Source: Aradus depressus (Eukaryota; Arthropoda; Insecta; Hemiptera; Aradidae). From it: a stretch of DNA of 64,000 bases. The position numbers were made by a program, and so were the translations under genes. The notes under the pieces are model-generated. The model made no database searches. It was not told the DNA's origin and saw nothing but the letters and a program-made list of their open reading frames with translations. The stretch spans positions 29,025,489 to 29,089,488 of the forward strand of contig OY759224.1 of the NCBI GenBank assembly GCA_963662175.1. The letters run 5' to 3'. Shown here piece after piece: positions 45,070-55,794 of this stretch (positions within the stretch are counted from its first letter, which is position 1; every line of letters starts with the position of its first letter).

Positions 45070-45349
45070 CCGGCAGAGGCCCTTAGTTTATTTTATCTGG
45101 GAGGTAAAATAAACTTAAGCACGCTGTCCTTCGGATGGGACGTTAAGCGATGGTCCCGAGCCTGTACGATGTCAGGTACTCGTTAAAGACCCCTGCCCGG
45201 GGTGAATAAAAATTTAGGATAGGCAAAATTTAGCACTCCCACAGTAGAGTCGATCTCATATCCACCAGAGTGACGAAAGAACGCTCTGGTAGTAGGCGAT
45301 ATGACCTCGTAGTTAAAAGCCCGGGCATGAGTCATAAAACCTAACCTAT
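45070..45349 (+). mobile_element. SINE-A copy lacking the tRNA head
   Basis: Starts at CCGGCAGAGGCCCTTAG and continues to CATAAAACCTAACC. Probably 5'-truncated on insertion. Confidence 0.85.
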
Positions 45350-45822
45350 AACAACACAAAGTTTAATTATAAGTTCCACAACAGTATAATGAGTGCTATA
45401 TTAACTGACCTACTTCTTAATATGAAAAATAATTAAGTTAACGATAAACAAAAACAAAGCACAAACTTTCAAATTTTCAGCAGACTTTTTTTAATCCTTC
45501 GTAGCTTTATGAAGATTTAGTTCATCTTAAACGAAACAACTCTTATTATAAGTCATCCTTTTTTTTTTTTTTTATTATTTATTACTTTTCTTTGTTTAAT
45601 TATTTTTACTGTCTTATAACTTAAGTAGAAAGAAGTATTGCCATCGTAAGAACCAAGATCGAGTTTCCAACGGAATTCTACATTTCGAGATCCCCTGATG
45701 TGTGTGTTTGGAACTTTTGTAACGATTGTAGCTATTAACTTGAAAAATGGAATGAACAAGTCACATGCGATAACTTAAATCTGATTATGTTTTGATCGAA
45801 ATCGGACAAAATTTGAGATTAG

Positions 45823-46559
45823 TTTATATTATGTACTAAATATTATAGATATAAACATATTCACATAAATAAACCTTTATTGGTTAGAAACATAATACTA
45901 ACTGAATTATTGATACAGAACATATGTTAATTAAACAAATAATGAAATCATAAGTTTCAAAATGTTTTTTAATATTAGAGAAAGTCTCTTATTCGTGAAA
46001 AGGTACGAAGTTCAAGCTAGAAGTAACCTGTGAGGTGGGCAACTCGGATGCTTCAGATCTGACCCCGGCCTGTCTGCTCTCTGACTCCGACATGAGGGAT
46101 CCCAAACTCCTGTAGACCTACCTTCACTGCCACCAACCTATCCTCGAGTTCGTACCTTACCTCGAGTTCCTCCTGTAAATTCTCATTCTCAACAGAAAGT
46201 TTTATGTTTTCCCGAACTGTCGCAAATTTGTCCCGTATAGCTTCAAGATTCAAAAGCCTTTCATTTACTTCCGAACTTTTCTTAATACTGTTAAATTTAA
46301 TTAAGTTCTCCAACCTTGTAATTTGTCCTTTAAGGCGTGCTCTTACTTTTCTAAAATGAATATTGTCACCAGTCCTTTTTTCTTGTTCATTATGCATTGC
46401 TTCATCCTCGTTCGCCATGATATTATGTACTAAATATTATAGATATAAACATATTCACATAAATAAACCTTTAATGGTTAGAAACATAACACTAACTGAA
46501 TTATTGAAATAGAACATATGTTAATTAAACAAATAATGAAATCATATGTAAATATACAC
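45823..46559 (-). mobile_element. Small insertion with terminal direct repeats (LTR-like)
   Basis: Direct repeats of about 125 bp (ATATTATGTACTAAATATTA ... AATAATGAAATCATA) at about 45827-45951 and 46423-46547 enclose the ORF at 46053-46418. The insertion splits family E. Flanks ATTAG (45818-45822) and ATCAG (46560-46564) may be a 5-bp duplication with one change. The design is that of a short, non-autonomous LTR element, perhaps BEL/Pao-derived. No primer-binding site was recognised and the outer boundaries are uncertain. Confidence 0.5.
46053..46418 (-). CDS. Coiled-coil, gag-like protein, 121 aa
   Basis: Its start codon lies about 8 bases inside the right-hand direct repeat's edge. Charged, heptad-rich sequence: RLKGQITRLENLIKFNS, VNERLLNLEAIRDKFATV, then ENLQEELEVRYELEDRL. 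This looks like the N-terminal DUF1759-type gag region of BEL/Pao elements, which also begins with ...R..(I/L)TRLE. No zinc knuckle, protease or RT follows. It could instead be an unrelated coiled-coil ORF. Confidence 0.45.
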   Translation of the reverse strand: MANEDEAMHNEQEKRTGDNIHFRKVRARLKGQITRLENLIKFNSIKKSSEVNERLLNLEAIRDKFATVRENIKLSVENENLQEELEVRYELEDRLVAVKVGLQEFGIPHVGVREQTGRGQI

Positions 46560-47225
46560 ATCAGTTTACTTAAAAGCCTAAGTACATTTTACAAGATACC
46601 GCTAATGTTTATGACCGAATAAAAAATCTTTTCAAATAAAAGTTTTAGAAAAAATTAAAATACATATTTTTTTGCGAGATATATACCGAAAACCATTCTA
46701 AAATGTTGTTTTGAAAGACATATTTCTAGACGTTTCCTTCATTACTCCCAAAACGGTTAGTCATATCGACACACAAATCATTGGAACTTTATGACCGCTC
46801 TACTGAGACACGATTGGAGCTATGAACTTAAAATTTGAAATGAAGATAGCACTATAACTTAGACTTGTTTTGAAAAAAAAAAGGTCACTATACTTTGGGG
46901 CCAAGTACATTTTCCAAGATACTGCTCATATTTATGACGTAATCAAAAGTGTTTACGAATAAGTGTTGTAGAGAGACATTTTATATAAAATACGATTATA
47001 GATCGTCCGGTTTTCGAGATACATGCCGAAAACCGTCCTAAATTAACATTTAGAAACACATATTTTTAGACGATTGCTTGGTCAAATCTATAACGGTTAC
47101 TCATAACGAAAAATAGATCCTTACGAAAAATATTTTTTGTTTAATTTCCAATAAGTGTCTTCAGATTCGAGATAGGGCAAATACGACCGCAAAAAATGTA
47201 CAATAAATTTTCGAAGGAAATATTA

Positions 47226-47561
47226 GATTAGGTTTTATGACTCATGCCCGGGCTTTAACTACGAGGTCATATCGCCTACTACCAAAGCGCTCTTTCGTCA
47301 CTCTGGTGGACATGAGCCCGAATCTACTGTGGGAGTCCTAAATTTTGTCTACCCTAAATTTTTATTCACTTAGGGTAGGACTCTTTAACGAGTACCTGAC
47401 ATCGTACAGGCTCAGGAACATTGCTTAACGTCCCGTCCGAAGGACGGCGTGCTTAAGTTTATTTTACCTCCCAGATAAAATAAACTAAGGACCTCGGTCG
47501 GGTTTCGAACCCACGATCTTGAGCTCAGAAGCATGCATACCACTGAGCTTCCGACGCCCTC
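47226..47561 (-). mobile_element. SINE-A copy, full length, 12-bp TSD
   Basis: Flanked by AAGGAAATATTA at 47214-47225 and 47562-47573. Body intact apart from a small deletion in the head (AGAAGCATGCATACC). The tail on the SINE strand is AAACCTAATC. Inserted in family E. Confidence 0.92.
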
Positions 47562-47642
47562 AAGGAAATATTACAAAGTAATGTTTAAATTATAAATCAT
47601 ATCAACGAATTTTAAATTAGAATAATAGAATTTTAGAAATAG

Positions 47643-47810
47643 AAATTTTCAGAATCCGACGTCTGTGCGCAATGATTTAACGAGTTGTCCTCTTACAGAA
47701 GTCCAACTGACAATGAGTGAGGGGATCCATATAATTTTCCCATTGATCGATTTAACCCAGATTTGATCTCCAATTCACTTGATATTGATGAGGCCGAAAG
47801 ACCCCCCCTG
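47643..47810 (+). repeat. Dispersed repeat shared with 58395-58530
   Basis: CCTCTTACAGAAG, then ATAATTTTCCCATTG, ATCGATTTAACCCAGATTTG and CTTGATATTGATGA occur in the same order at both places. Confidence 0.7.
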
Positions 47811-48061
47811 ATAAAAAAAAAATTCAATAAATAACAAAGTGTGTATAGACAGGGACTAAGGACTTCCCCCCACCTGCTGTGACCTGCTACTGACAGATGT
47901 GGCTACGCTACAGTGCTCCCTCTCATTGTTAGTGTACAATGCGCTCCTCACTATAATTCAGGTTTACCACATGTCGTAACTATAGCACATACTAACTGGA
48001 CCCCCCTATGTACTCTCAGTTAACATACATCAAAATTATTATTAAGCGTAAATATATATTT

Positions 48062-48172
48062 ACCCGACCGAGGCCCTTAGTTTATTTTATCTGGGAGGTA
48101 AAACAAACTTAAGCACGCTGTCCTTCGTATGGGACGTTAAGCGATGGTCCCTAGCCTGTACGATGTCAGGTA
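48062..48172 (+). mobile_element. SINE-A internal fragment
   Basis: Runs from CCCGACCGAGGCCC to ACGATGTCAGGTA, then changes without a gap into a purine-rich minisatellite. Confidence 0.8.
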
Positions 48173-48586
48173 GAGAAGACAGACAGTGGCTGAGACAACA
48201 CACAGACAAACAGATACAGAGACGACAGACAGAGAGGGACGATAGACTGAAAAACCGAGACAGAGACGACAGGCAGATACAAAGACGACATACAGAAAGA
48301 GCTAGAGAGGGCAGACTGATAGAAAGCTACAGAGGTGATAGGCTTAAAGAGACGTCAGACAAAGAAAGAGATAAAGAGACGACAGACAGACAGATAGTGA
48401 CTAGAGACAGACAGAGACGACAGACACGATGGATAGAGTCAGACGACAGACAGTGGCTGAGATAACAGACAGACAAACAGATACAGAGACGACAGACAGA
48501 ACGACAGATAGGACAGACGACAGACAAATAGATGGATAAAGAGACGACAGACGCGACAGATAGAGACGACAGACAGACAGACCTTC
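48172..48586. repeat. GACAGACAGA-type minisatellite
   Basis: Purine-rich on the plus strand: AGACGACAGACAGA and variants, with a longer unit (GTGGCTGAGA ... CAGACAAACAGATACAGAGA) at both ends (48187 and 48451). ORFs on both strands are by-products. Confidence 0.9.
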
Positions 48587-48599
48587 CTTAGGCAGCGCA

Positions 48600-49190
48600 C
48601 ACTCCAATTAAAAAAACCCTGTTCTAGGTGATAAAGTAAATGAAAACAAATACACCATTTAAACTGATCTGACATTTAACTGCTACGAAGGGATGGTGAA
48701 TAGAAGCTGATTTAGCGCTCCAGTGAGGCGAGGCAACGTTAGAACTACCAATTTGACTTCTACACAGCTCGTTCAAACAGCAGATTACTGGGATGGAAAA
48801 CAGCCCTATTTACTGGACTAAGTGGACAGTTCTTCTGTCCCTTCCAGTATAAGCCCATCCTGGTGCCAAAGGGCATTTCAAAGCATATACCCTATTGTAG
48901 AGATTTCAACGGATAATTCAAACTGAATTTCTCTGGTGAAACGTATATTTTATTCAGGATTGTAGACAGAAATTCTGAATCGACGAATAGGTCCATAGGT
49001 CAATGATCTCGCGTTATATTAGGACTTTTTTATACCAATCACTTTTGTACAAAACACTCTCCGTCCCTTCTCTCAAAATTATTACTCACTGGCATTACTG
49101 AGTTATATGAAAGTAATGTGTCAGCATCAGCAGTTTTCTTCCTTTAATGGTATAGTGTGACTTTCTTGTACCCAGTAACGCCAGTATGAA
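48600..49190. other. Stretch without a recognisable gene
   Basis: Mixed composition; no domain or shared repeat was noticed. Confidence 0.4.
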
Positions 49191-49194
49191 ATTA

Positions 49195-49480
49195 TTTTGA
49201 GTGATGTAAAAATTACAACTAGTTATATATTTTACGGAAATTGACTGTGCATTCTTTGGGTTGCTATAACTTTGTTCGTGTTGGTCCTATCTCAAATCTA
49301 ACGAAAGTGGACGATTGTGAATTTATTAAGAACGATTTTTGGTAAGGAACAATTTTTCGATAGGGCTAATATTTTTCGGGCAAATCAAGGAAACGTCTAA
49401 AAATACGTGTTTTAAAACGACATTTCAGGACGGTTTTTGACATATATCTCAAAAATCGGATCACCTGCGGTTATATTACG
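49195..49480 (-). repeat. Family E copy
   Basis: CGTCTAAAAATACGTGTTTT, then AGGACGGTTTTTGACATATA in reverse of the copy at 46700-47050. Confidence 0.65.
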
Positions 49481-49499
49481 CATATTATATGTGCATCGA

Positions 49500-49885
49500 T
49501 CACTCTCTAAAGACGACATCTATTGATTTCCAGAGAAATCGGCTAAAGGGAAGAGCGGGATAAGGAGGCTACTGACAACTCTAATAACTGTTGTTGTAAT
49601 GAATGTATTGACATGAAATTTCATATGTAAATTCAAATATCTACAAAGACGACACCTATCAATTTTCATCGGAATCTGCCGAAAGGGAGAGGGGGATCAG
49701 GAGGGCTTAGCTCAAATATCTTAATAACTACCGATTTAATGAATGTATCAACACACAATTTAATATGAAGATCCATAAGCCACAGTGTGAGTCAATTATT
49801 GTGTTTTAGTCAAAGCAGTCAGAGGGAAAGCGGAAACGAAATTGATTAATTCGTGGTGGGAAGTACATAACCAGTGATTCAGTAT
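49500..49885 (+). repeat. RepA copy, two subunits plus 3' module
   Basis: Two consecutive subunits (GACATCTATTGATTTCCAGA at 49514, GACACCTATCAATTTTCATC at 49650) followed by GAAACGAAATTGATTAATTC and GTGATTCAGTA. It shows the subunit length of about 135-165 bp. Confidence 0.75.
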
Positions 49886-50269
49886 ATTCCCCCCCTTATT
49901 TTCAGATTAATTAATCCATCTTGTGATGAATTTCTCAAACTTTCATCAGGATCTAGCATTTCTTACAGTTTTAACATATTTTTTGTCAACTATATTCTCA
50001 AATAAAAATATTGTATTTCTGTCAGCAGTTTTGATTCATGTACAAAATGACCTCATTTGTAGCATCAGATAAAAAATATCGTCAGTAGATTAAATGGTGA
50101 CCGTATTAAGCCAATTTGAGGCTGACGAACATCGATCCACAGTTACTTCTATTTTATAATTCAGCGAATCGTAAAACTCTTACGAGTACACGATTTACGA
50201 GTTGTAAATTACGTGTGCCAATAAAACTATAAATTATAGACTTTATAGGTCAGGTATACCTACAGCAAG

Positions 50270-50960
50270 ATTACTCTAACAGAATTTTACTAATCATTTG
50301 AACCTTTATATAACCTATATTATAATAAGGAAGCATTGTAATCGTGCCAAAATCCGAGATCGAATTTTTCGCATTTCAAGGTGCCCTGAATACATGATGC
50401 AAAAATTATTATAGCTATTATCTTGAAAGGAATGGAGATTTTACATGTGCTAACTTAGATTCTGGCAGAAATCTGACGAAAATTGTGACCACTTTACTTC
50501 GGGACCTAAGTATATTTTACAAGATACTGTTTATATTTATGACCTAAAAGTTTTTGAAAATTTTTTTTTTTTTTTTATTTGGTAAATTTACAATTAGTTA
50601 AAATAGAACCATAAGTAAAGATGACAGTGAGTATAAAAAAAAAATACAAAATAATAAATGACAATATACACAAAATAAGATAAAATAATATAATAATTAG
50701 GAAAACATGAATAATAATATGAGGTATATATAAATTAATACAAATAAACAAAATAATAGTTACAAAATAACGAAATTAAATTAATGTGAAAAAATTATAA
50801 TTCATAAAGAAATCATAAATATGATAAATCATAAGAAAAACAACTCTTGAGCTCAGAGACCCCCCGGAACAACCCCACAGGTATTCCCCTCATTCCTACA
50901 ACTAAATGGAGGTAAATTAAAAGACTTTATATGAAATACGATTTTTTGGAGATGTGCCTG
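50270..50960 (+). repeat. Family E copy split by an AT-rich insert
   Basis: Family E to about 50561, then T18 and AT-rich sequence to about 50925, then AAGACTTTATATGAAATACG resumes. The T run suggests a minus-strand retro-insertion, body unidentified. Confidence 0.6.
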
Positions 50961-51060
50961 TGAACACGATAGAATGAATGTATCGACACAGAATGTTATA
51001 TGTTTATCCAACACCTTATAATGGTGACACCTATTGATTTTTAGTCAAATCTATGAATTT
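50960..51060 (+). repeat. RepA fragment
   Basis: GATAGAATGAATGTATCGAC, then GGTGACACCTATTGATTTTT. Confidence 0.65.
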
Positions 51061-52045
51061 CATGGTTCTTAGTGCCCTGGTGAGGATGCAACAAAATACT
51101 TCGTCTGTGGCGCCGAAATGTTAAGATGTTGCGATGCAGAAATACGCAATTAGCTGCTGCGATACTAAAGCTGCCAGGGTGAAACCCAAGAAATATTTAT
51201 TTATTTATTTTTTATGTAAAACATCTTAGCTCTCGGTATAGTAGGGGCTATGTCAGACCGTGAGAGGGTAAGTCTCGTTGATGTGAACACACACAGCTAG
51301 TCACTTTTTTTATCTGTGATGTCAGCTGTTTTTGAGCATTTCTATGTTCATGGAATAAAAAGTGTGTATTATATTTTGAATGCATTTGACTTTTTATGTT
51401 GTACTTTTTTGTGGTACTTTTAATGTTGTGATCATCAAAGAAAATGCAATATATTTCGATTGCATTATCGTATAATATATTCCGTCACATGAATGAATGT
51501 AAAGATAAATATATAATAAAACCAATAACAATAAAACAACTCTAAAAAACATGATTAGATAATATTATAACATTGTATTTTTACATTATTGATCATATTT
51601 ACCGTTGTAGTGAATTTAACTGAAATATCAATATTACGAAAATGATCTTTCGGTAAGAAACTTTTAGATTAAGATGCTTCGATAGCTTAGATTTGTCACA
51701 ATAAATAAAATTTATGGCAAAAGAAAATAATATAGCAGTAAATTAAAAAAAATATAATTATCTTAGCTATCACAAACATATAATTTCATGTATAAAAGAA
51801 ATTGAAGAACAATAAATTTGAAAGTTTAATTCCTCATACTGCTTTTCTTATTGTAACATTATAAAACAAATTTTAATGAAAATCAGAGCAAGATAGCAAA
51901 TTTTTGAAACTAAAGTAGATGTTTACATCAATCCTTGTGAGTACCACGTCACTCACACATTTTTAAATTTTTTTTTTTTATTTTATTTTTTTTTTATTAT
52001 GATTTCATAGAGAGCAGCCGAGTGTGAAATTTTAAAATGGAGTCG
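51060..52045. other. About 1 kb without a recognisable gene
   Basis: Mostly AT-rich. The less AT-rich segment 51060-51180 is not recognised. Confidence 0.4.
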
Positions 52046-52049
52046 TAAA

Positions 52050-52283
52050 ATGTTACCAATTATGGTACCGCTGTATATCTTTGTTCGCATTCTTCTTTCA
52101 AAATGGAACCAAATTACCACGTCATACTTGTCTGATTTATTATTTGTTTGTATTCGACATTTCTACGTCCCTCCTCCTGATTTCTATGATCTAAACCTCG
52201 TTCACAGTGACCAGAAGAAGGAGGACGTGGAAATGTCCCAAAAAGAAGACACCTCTGGAAAAAAAACTGTCGGAAAAAAATAA
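52050..52283 (+). CDS. Hypothetical 77-aa membrane-like protein
   Basis: The first 20 residues (MLPIMVPLYIFVRILLS) and residues about 27-38 are hydrophobic. A middle segment VPPPDFYDLNLVHSDQKKED is followed by a Lys-rich tail ending in a stop. A T-rich tract and TTTCATAG lie about 40 bases upstream, so it could be a terminal exon. No homologue in the window. I do not recognise it, and chance is possible. Confidence 0.3.
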   Translation: MLPIMVPLYIFVRILLSKWNQITTSYLSDLLFVCIRHFYVPPPDFYDLNLVHSDQKKEDVEMSQKEDTSGKKTVGKK

Positions 52284-52594
52284 CCATATTAGTTAAAAAT
52301 CATGGACGTGACTAATATTTAAAATAGCAGCTATTGATTAATAATTCATTCATTTTCTTCGGTGTGGTGCGTGATTTAGGGGCATTCACTGGTCACGGTA
52401 GGGGGGGCCCTTTGAAAACAATGTTGGTATATTTCCGGGAAATGGAACACGACATCCTGTCCACATCAAAACACTGTACCTAGTGAAAAAAAACAAAAAA
52501 AAAACTATGATGTGCAGGTTCCGTATAGGCTATATATTTCTGGATCCCGATATTTTTTATCCATGTTCTTCGAATTTCGATTCAAAAAATGAAG

Positions 52595-52770
52595 AAAAAA
52601 AAATCGGTGAATCACCCGCAATGTACTTCCCCATCTCGGCTTATTAATTAAGTTTTCGCTTTCTCTCTAAAATCTATCGACTGATTGAGAACACATTTTT
52701 TATGTGTAACCAGAACTCCGTAAGGCGAACACCTACTTATGTTTAGCCAAATCGGTCAACGAAGGGGGGG
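52595..52770. repeat. RepA pieces with G homopolymer
   Basis: A reverse 3' module (GTGAATCACCCGCAATGTAC) followed by plus-strand RepA (TAGCCAAATCGGTCAACGAA) with about 14 G. The two pieces face each other. Confidence 0.65.
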
Positions 52771-52794
52771 GGGGGGACAAAAAAATTTTGATGT

Positions 52795-53330
52795 AATGAC
52801 AGCCTCCTTGACTTCCATCTCCATCGCGATTCTTCCTCCATCTTTACCTCTACTGCCACCCCCACTGCCTTCTCCACAGCCTATTTCGCCTCTACTGCTT
52901 CCTCTACCTCTGGCGCCACCTCCAAAGTCTTATCCACTGCCTTTTTCGCCTCTACTGCTTCCTCTACCTCTAGCGCCACCTTCAACGCCTTCTCCACAGT
53001 CTTATCCAACAACGCCCCTTTCACCTCTACTGCCTCCTCCACCTCTATTTTCACCTCTAGCGCCACCTCCACCGCCTTCTCCACAACCTTATCCAACGCC
53101 CCTTTCACCTCTACTGCCTCCTCCACCTCTATTTTCACCTCTAGCGCCACTTCCACCGCCTTCTCCACAACCTTATCCAACGCCTCTTCCACCTCCACAA
53201 CCTTATCCAACGCCTTTTTCACCTCTAGCGCCACCTCCATTTTCACCTGTATCGCCACCTCCACCTCTACCGTCTCCTCCATCTTCACCACCTCCTCCAT
53301 CTTCACCACCTCCTTTAATAAATATCTTAC
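52795..53330. repeat. Proline-codon minisatellite
   Basis: CCACCTCTA/CCTCTACTG units of 9 bases are organised in longer units (CACCTCTAGCGCCACCTCCA, then CCGCCTTCTCCACAACC) repeated about six times. The periods are multiples of three, so plus frame 52739-53371 stays open (210 aa, PPPLFSPLAPPPPPSPQPYP-like). Its start lies in RepA, so I do not call a gene. Confidence 0.85.
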
Positions 53331-53429
53331 TCAGGACTTCTCAATCTTCATATAATATTTCAAATCGATAAATTCAATACATCGGGAGTCATTAATTTTT
53401 TTTTAGTTTATACTCGTATGTAATATTTA

Positions 53430-53645
53430 AAATTTATGTATCGACATGACTATTAAAATCCAAAAACCCCATAAGGATGACACTTATTAATTTTCATCAA
53501 AAATGACCGGAGAGGACTCAAAAACAAAAACTGCCGATGTAATGAATGTATCGACACGAAATTTAGTATGATTCAGAAGTCCCTGTCGGTCGATAGGTGT
53601 TAGAGGGAGAGTGAAAACATAGTTTTAGGGAAGTAAATTAATTAG
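53430..53645 (+). repeat. RepA copy
   Basis: ACCCCATAAGGATGACACTT, AACTGCCGATGTAATGAATG, then GGTGTTAGAGGGAGAGTGAA. Confidence 0.7.
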
Positions 53646-54159
53646 TGATAAAATATTCGCTCGTCTTCATTCATTTCTAGGCCTGAAAGGTCAGATAATT
53701 CATTCTTTTCATACTAATTAGAATCCTTTTTCCAGTCAAAATGGTCCAATTATTTTATGAAAAACCACGGATAATAGAGATTCTCTCCTTTCCACTAATT
53801 ACTTAATTGACGGTGATTCTGGTTCATAAAGATTTCTTTTCTTGTAATTACGGCCCCCACAAAGTTCGATTCAAATATCTTGAGAAGGCAATTCAAGATA
53901 TTGATGGAAATTAAATTTCTTTATTGGCAATATTCAAGATTTAATTTCTTTTTTTATCAAGATTAAATCACATATTAAATTGGATGAAAAAAAAACTACT
54001 TCAATGGCGGATCTACCATAAGGCTAATGAGCAAGCCTGCTTACGAAGGACGGTCATTCTATACGGACGGTTCTTCGTTCATGATTGCACTTAATATTGA
54101 CTTAGTTTATAACTAAACCTGAAGATGGTGTAACCGGTAGCATTTGTATAATTAGCAAC
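53646..54159. other. Stretch without a recognisable gene
   Basis: AT-rich. Near 54119 CCTGAAGATGGTGTAACCGG resembles the fold-back end motif, without GAAA. Confidence 0.4.
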
Positions 54160-54378
54160 CAAATCGGCCAAAATGGTAAAAAACTGCCGTTGCACAGTGG
54201 GGCGAAACGCATAATTAAAGCGAAAAAATTAAAAAGTACAGCTCTCATATTTTACAAGCATCTATATGGTAGGAAAAGATTATAATTAAAGAGTTAAGTG
54301 TCATTGGGGTAAAAAAAAAAAAATGAAAAAAAGAACACTTTCTTGTACAATAGCAGTTTAATAATGAAAATATATATA

Positions 54379-54722
54379 GAGGGCGCCGGTAGCTCAGTGG
54401 TATGCGTGCTTGCCTTCTGAGCTCAAGATCGTGGCTTCGAAACCCGACCGAGGCCTTTTAGTTTATTTTATTTGGGAGGTAAAATAAACTTAAGCACGCC
54501 GTCCTTCGGATGGGACGTTAAGCGATGGTCCCGAGCTTGTACGATGTCAGGTACTCGTTAAAGACCCCTGCCCTAGGTGAATAAAAATTTTAGGGTAGGC
54601 AACATTTATGACTCCCACAGTAGAGTCGGGCTCATGTCCACCAGAGTGACGAAATAGCGCTCTGGTTGTAGGCGATATGACCTCGTAGTTAAAGCCCGGG
54701 CATGAGTCATAAAACCTAACCT
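54379..54722 (+). mobile_element. SINE-A copy, full length, with visible empty site
   Basis: Full head, A and B boxes, body and AAAACCTAACC tail. The homologous point of the other CACAGTG element (reverse complement, near 4495) reads uninterrupted, confirming the insertion boundaries. The duplicated target is a short TATA-like sequence. Confidence 0.92.
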
Positions 54723-55276
54723 ATAAAATAATTTTAAAAACAATACGATGAGTTGGTTGGTAACAAGTTGGGTTCTCTTAGCAGCGATAACACATCCGTC
54801 GGAAAATTTTCTTGTAGAACGATACTTTCGCAATTCCGCACTTTTTATGAAATTATTCAATTTTCTTGGAAGAGCTTCCTCATTGATTTTGTTGGATAAT
54901 CGTTTTTGAAGTGCAACCGCCATTCCCCGAACCGCTACGTTTCGTTTAAGACTCTTGAATTTCAACCATAGTGAAAACATGTAAGAGTTCTTCACTACAT
55001 TAGAGCTTACTGTAAAAGGGGGGAAAAAATACTGTGGCTTATCAAGGAGAGCTAAGGTTCTGCTTCTTTTACAACAATTAGAATACTAAATTATCAAGAG
55101 AAAAATGCTAAGTAGAAGGCATGCAATAGCCTGCAATTTTTTGGCGGCTTTCAGAATGTAAAATTTCTAATAAACAACTTTATGCACAGAATTTAATTAA
55201 TTAATGCACTATTTTGGCAAAATAAACAATATAGTTTATTCACTTAGCTTCTCCTGAATCAGACATATTAGCTAAG
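54723..55276 (-). pseudogene. Two-exon ORF of the CACAGTG element
   Basis: ATG at 55276 opens a 19-base coding exon (MSDSGE plus one base). The putative intron ends in CCCCTTTTACAG, with exon 2 from 55009. Joined, the frame runs on through NSYMFSLWLKFKSLKRN, NKINEEALPRKLNNFI and KFSDGCVIAAKRTQL to the SINE at 54722. In the sister copy the donor is GTAAGT but here CTAAGT, while the sister's frame is broken and lacks about 100 bases of exon 2. The product is basic and of unknown function; it shows none of the RAG1/Transib catalytic signatures I know. Confidence 0.45.
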
Positions 55277-55520
55277 GTTTGAAAAATATATGAACTGCAC
55301 TATACCACTGTACGAATGTAACTGATGTGAAAAGATGACGTGTCGTTCCTGTGTTTACATGCCGGCTTTGCTCACTTATTGTAAACAACTGAGGCCCACC
55401 TCTTGGGTTCAATGTCTACAACTAGTCTACTTCCAATACCAATTGTTCCCATCTTTCTAGTGAGAGTTTCATAATTTGAATTTTTCGTGCTAAGTAGGTT
55501 AATTGGCCCACTGTGCGTTG

Positions 55521-55790
55521 TAATGAATGTATGGACACCCCATAACCCTATATAATTTTCAGCGAAATCGGCTGAAGGGAAGGTGGTTTATGGGAGGGGG
55601 CTCAATCTGAAAACCCTAATGAATGCTGATGTAATGAATTTATCGACACGAAATTTAGGATGAGGATTTAGGAGCCCCTATGTAAATCAACTGTTGAATA
55701 TTAGCGCAAACGGTCGGTTGGTTTTGGAAGGCGAAAAGTTAATTGATTAATTTGTTCTGGGGATGTACATTGCCGGTGATTCACGACTTT
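55521..55790 (+). repeat. RepA copy continuing after the CACAGTG element
   Basis: TAATGAATGTATGGACACCC, AAATCGGCTGAAGGGAAGG, then CGAAAAGTTAATTGATTAAT and GGTGATTCACGAC. Its upstream half is at about 54140-54192. Confidence 0.75.
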
Positions 55791-55794
55791 ACTT

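Larger units (their letters stand above)
45575..47190 (+). repeat. Family E repeat, interrupted
   Basis: Family E (name used here) is an anonymous repeat with landmarks AAGATCGAGTTTCC, GCCTAAGTACATTTTACAAG, GATACTGCTCATATTTATGA and CGAGATACATGCCGAAAACC. It occurs also at 49195 (reverse), 50270 and 55795. Here it is split by 45823-46559, and a second unit begins near 46880. Confidence 0.7.
54193..55515 (-). mobile_element. CACAGTG-ended DNA transposon, Transib-like, copy 2, with 5-bp TSD
   Basis: Ends CACAGTGGGG (54193) and inverse of CACAGTGGGCC (to 55515), flanked by CGTTG at 54188-54192 and 55516-55520. The surrounding RepA would read GCCGTTGTAATGAATG without the insert, matching its relatives. 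At each end the heptamer is followed by about 23 bases and then AAAAA(A)TT, recalling a 23-spacer recombination signal. A 5-bp duplication and CAC-type ends are the Transib pattern. Without the SINE at 54379 it is about 980 bp and encodes no transposase. Confidence 0.7.

Noticed and set aside
48163..48675. Arg/Asp-rich and Cys/Ser-rich ORFs on both strands
   Set aside because: By-products of the GACAGACAGA array; both strands are open.
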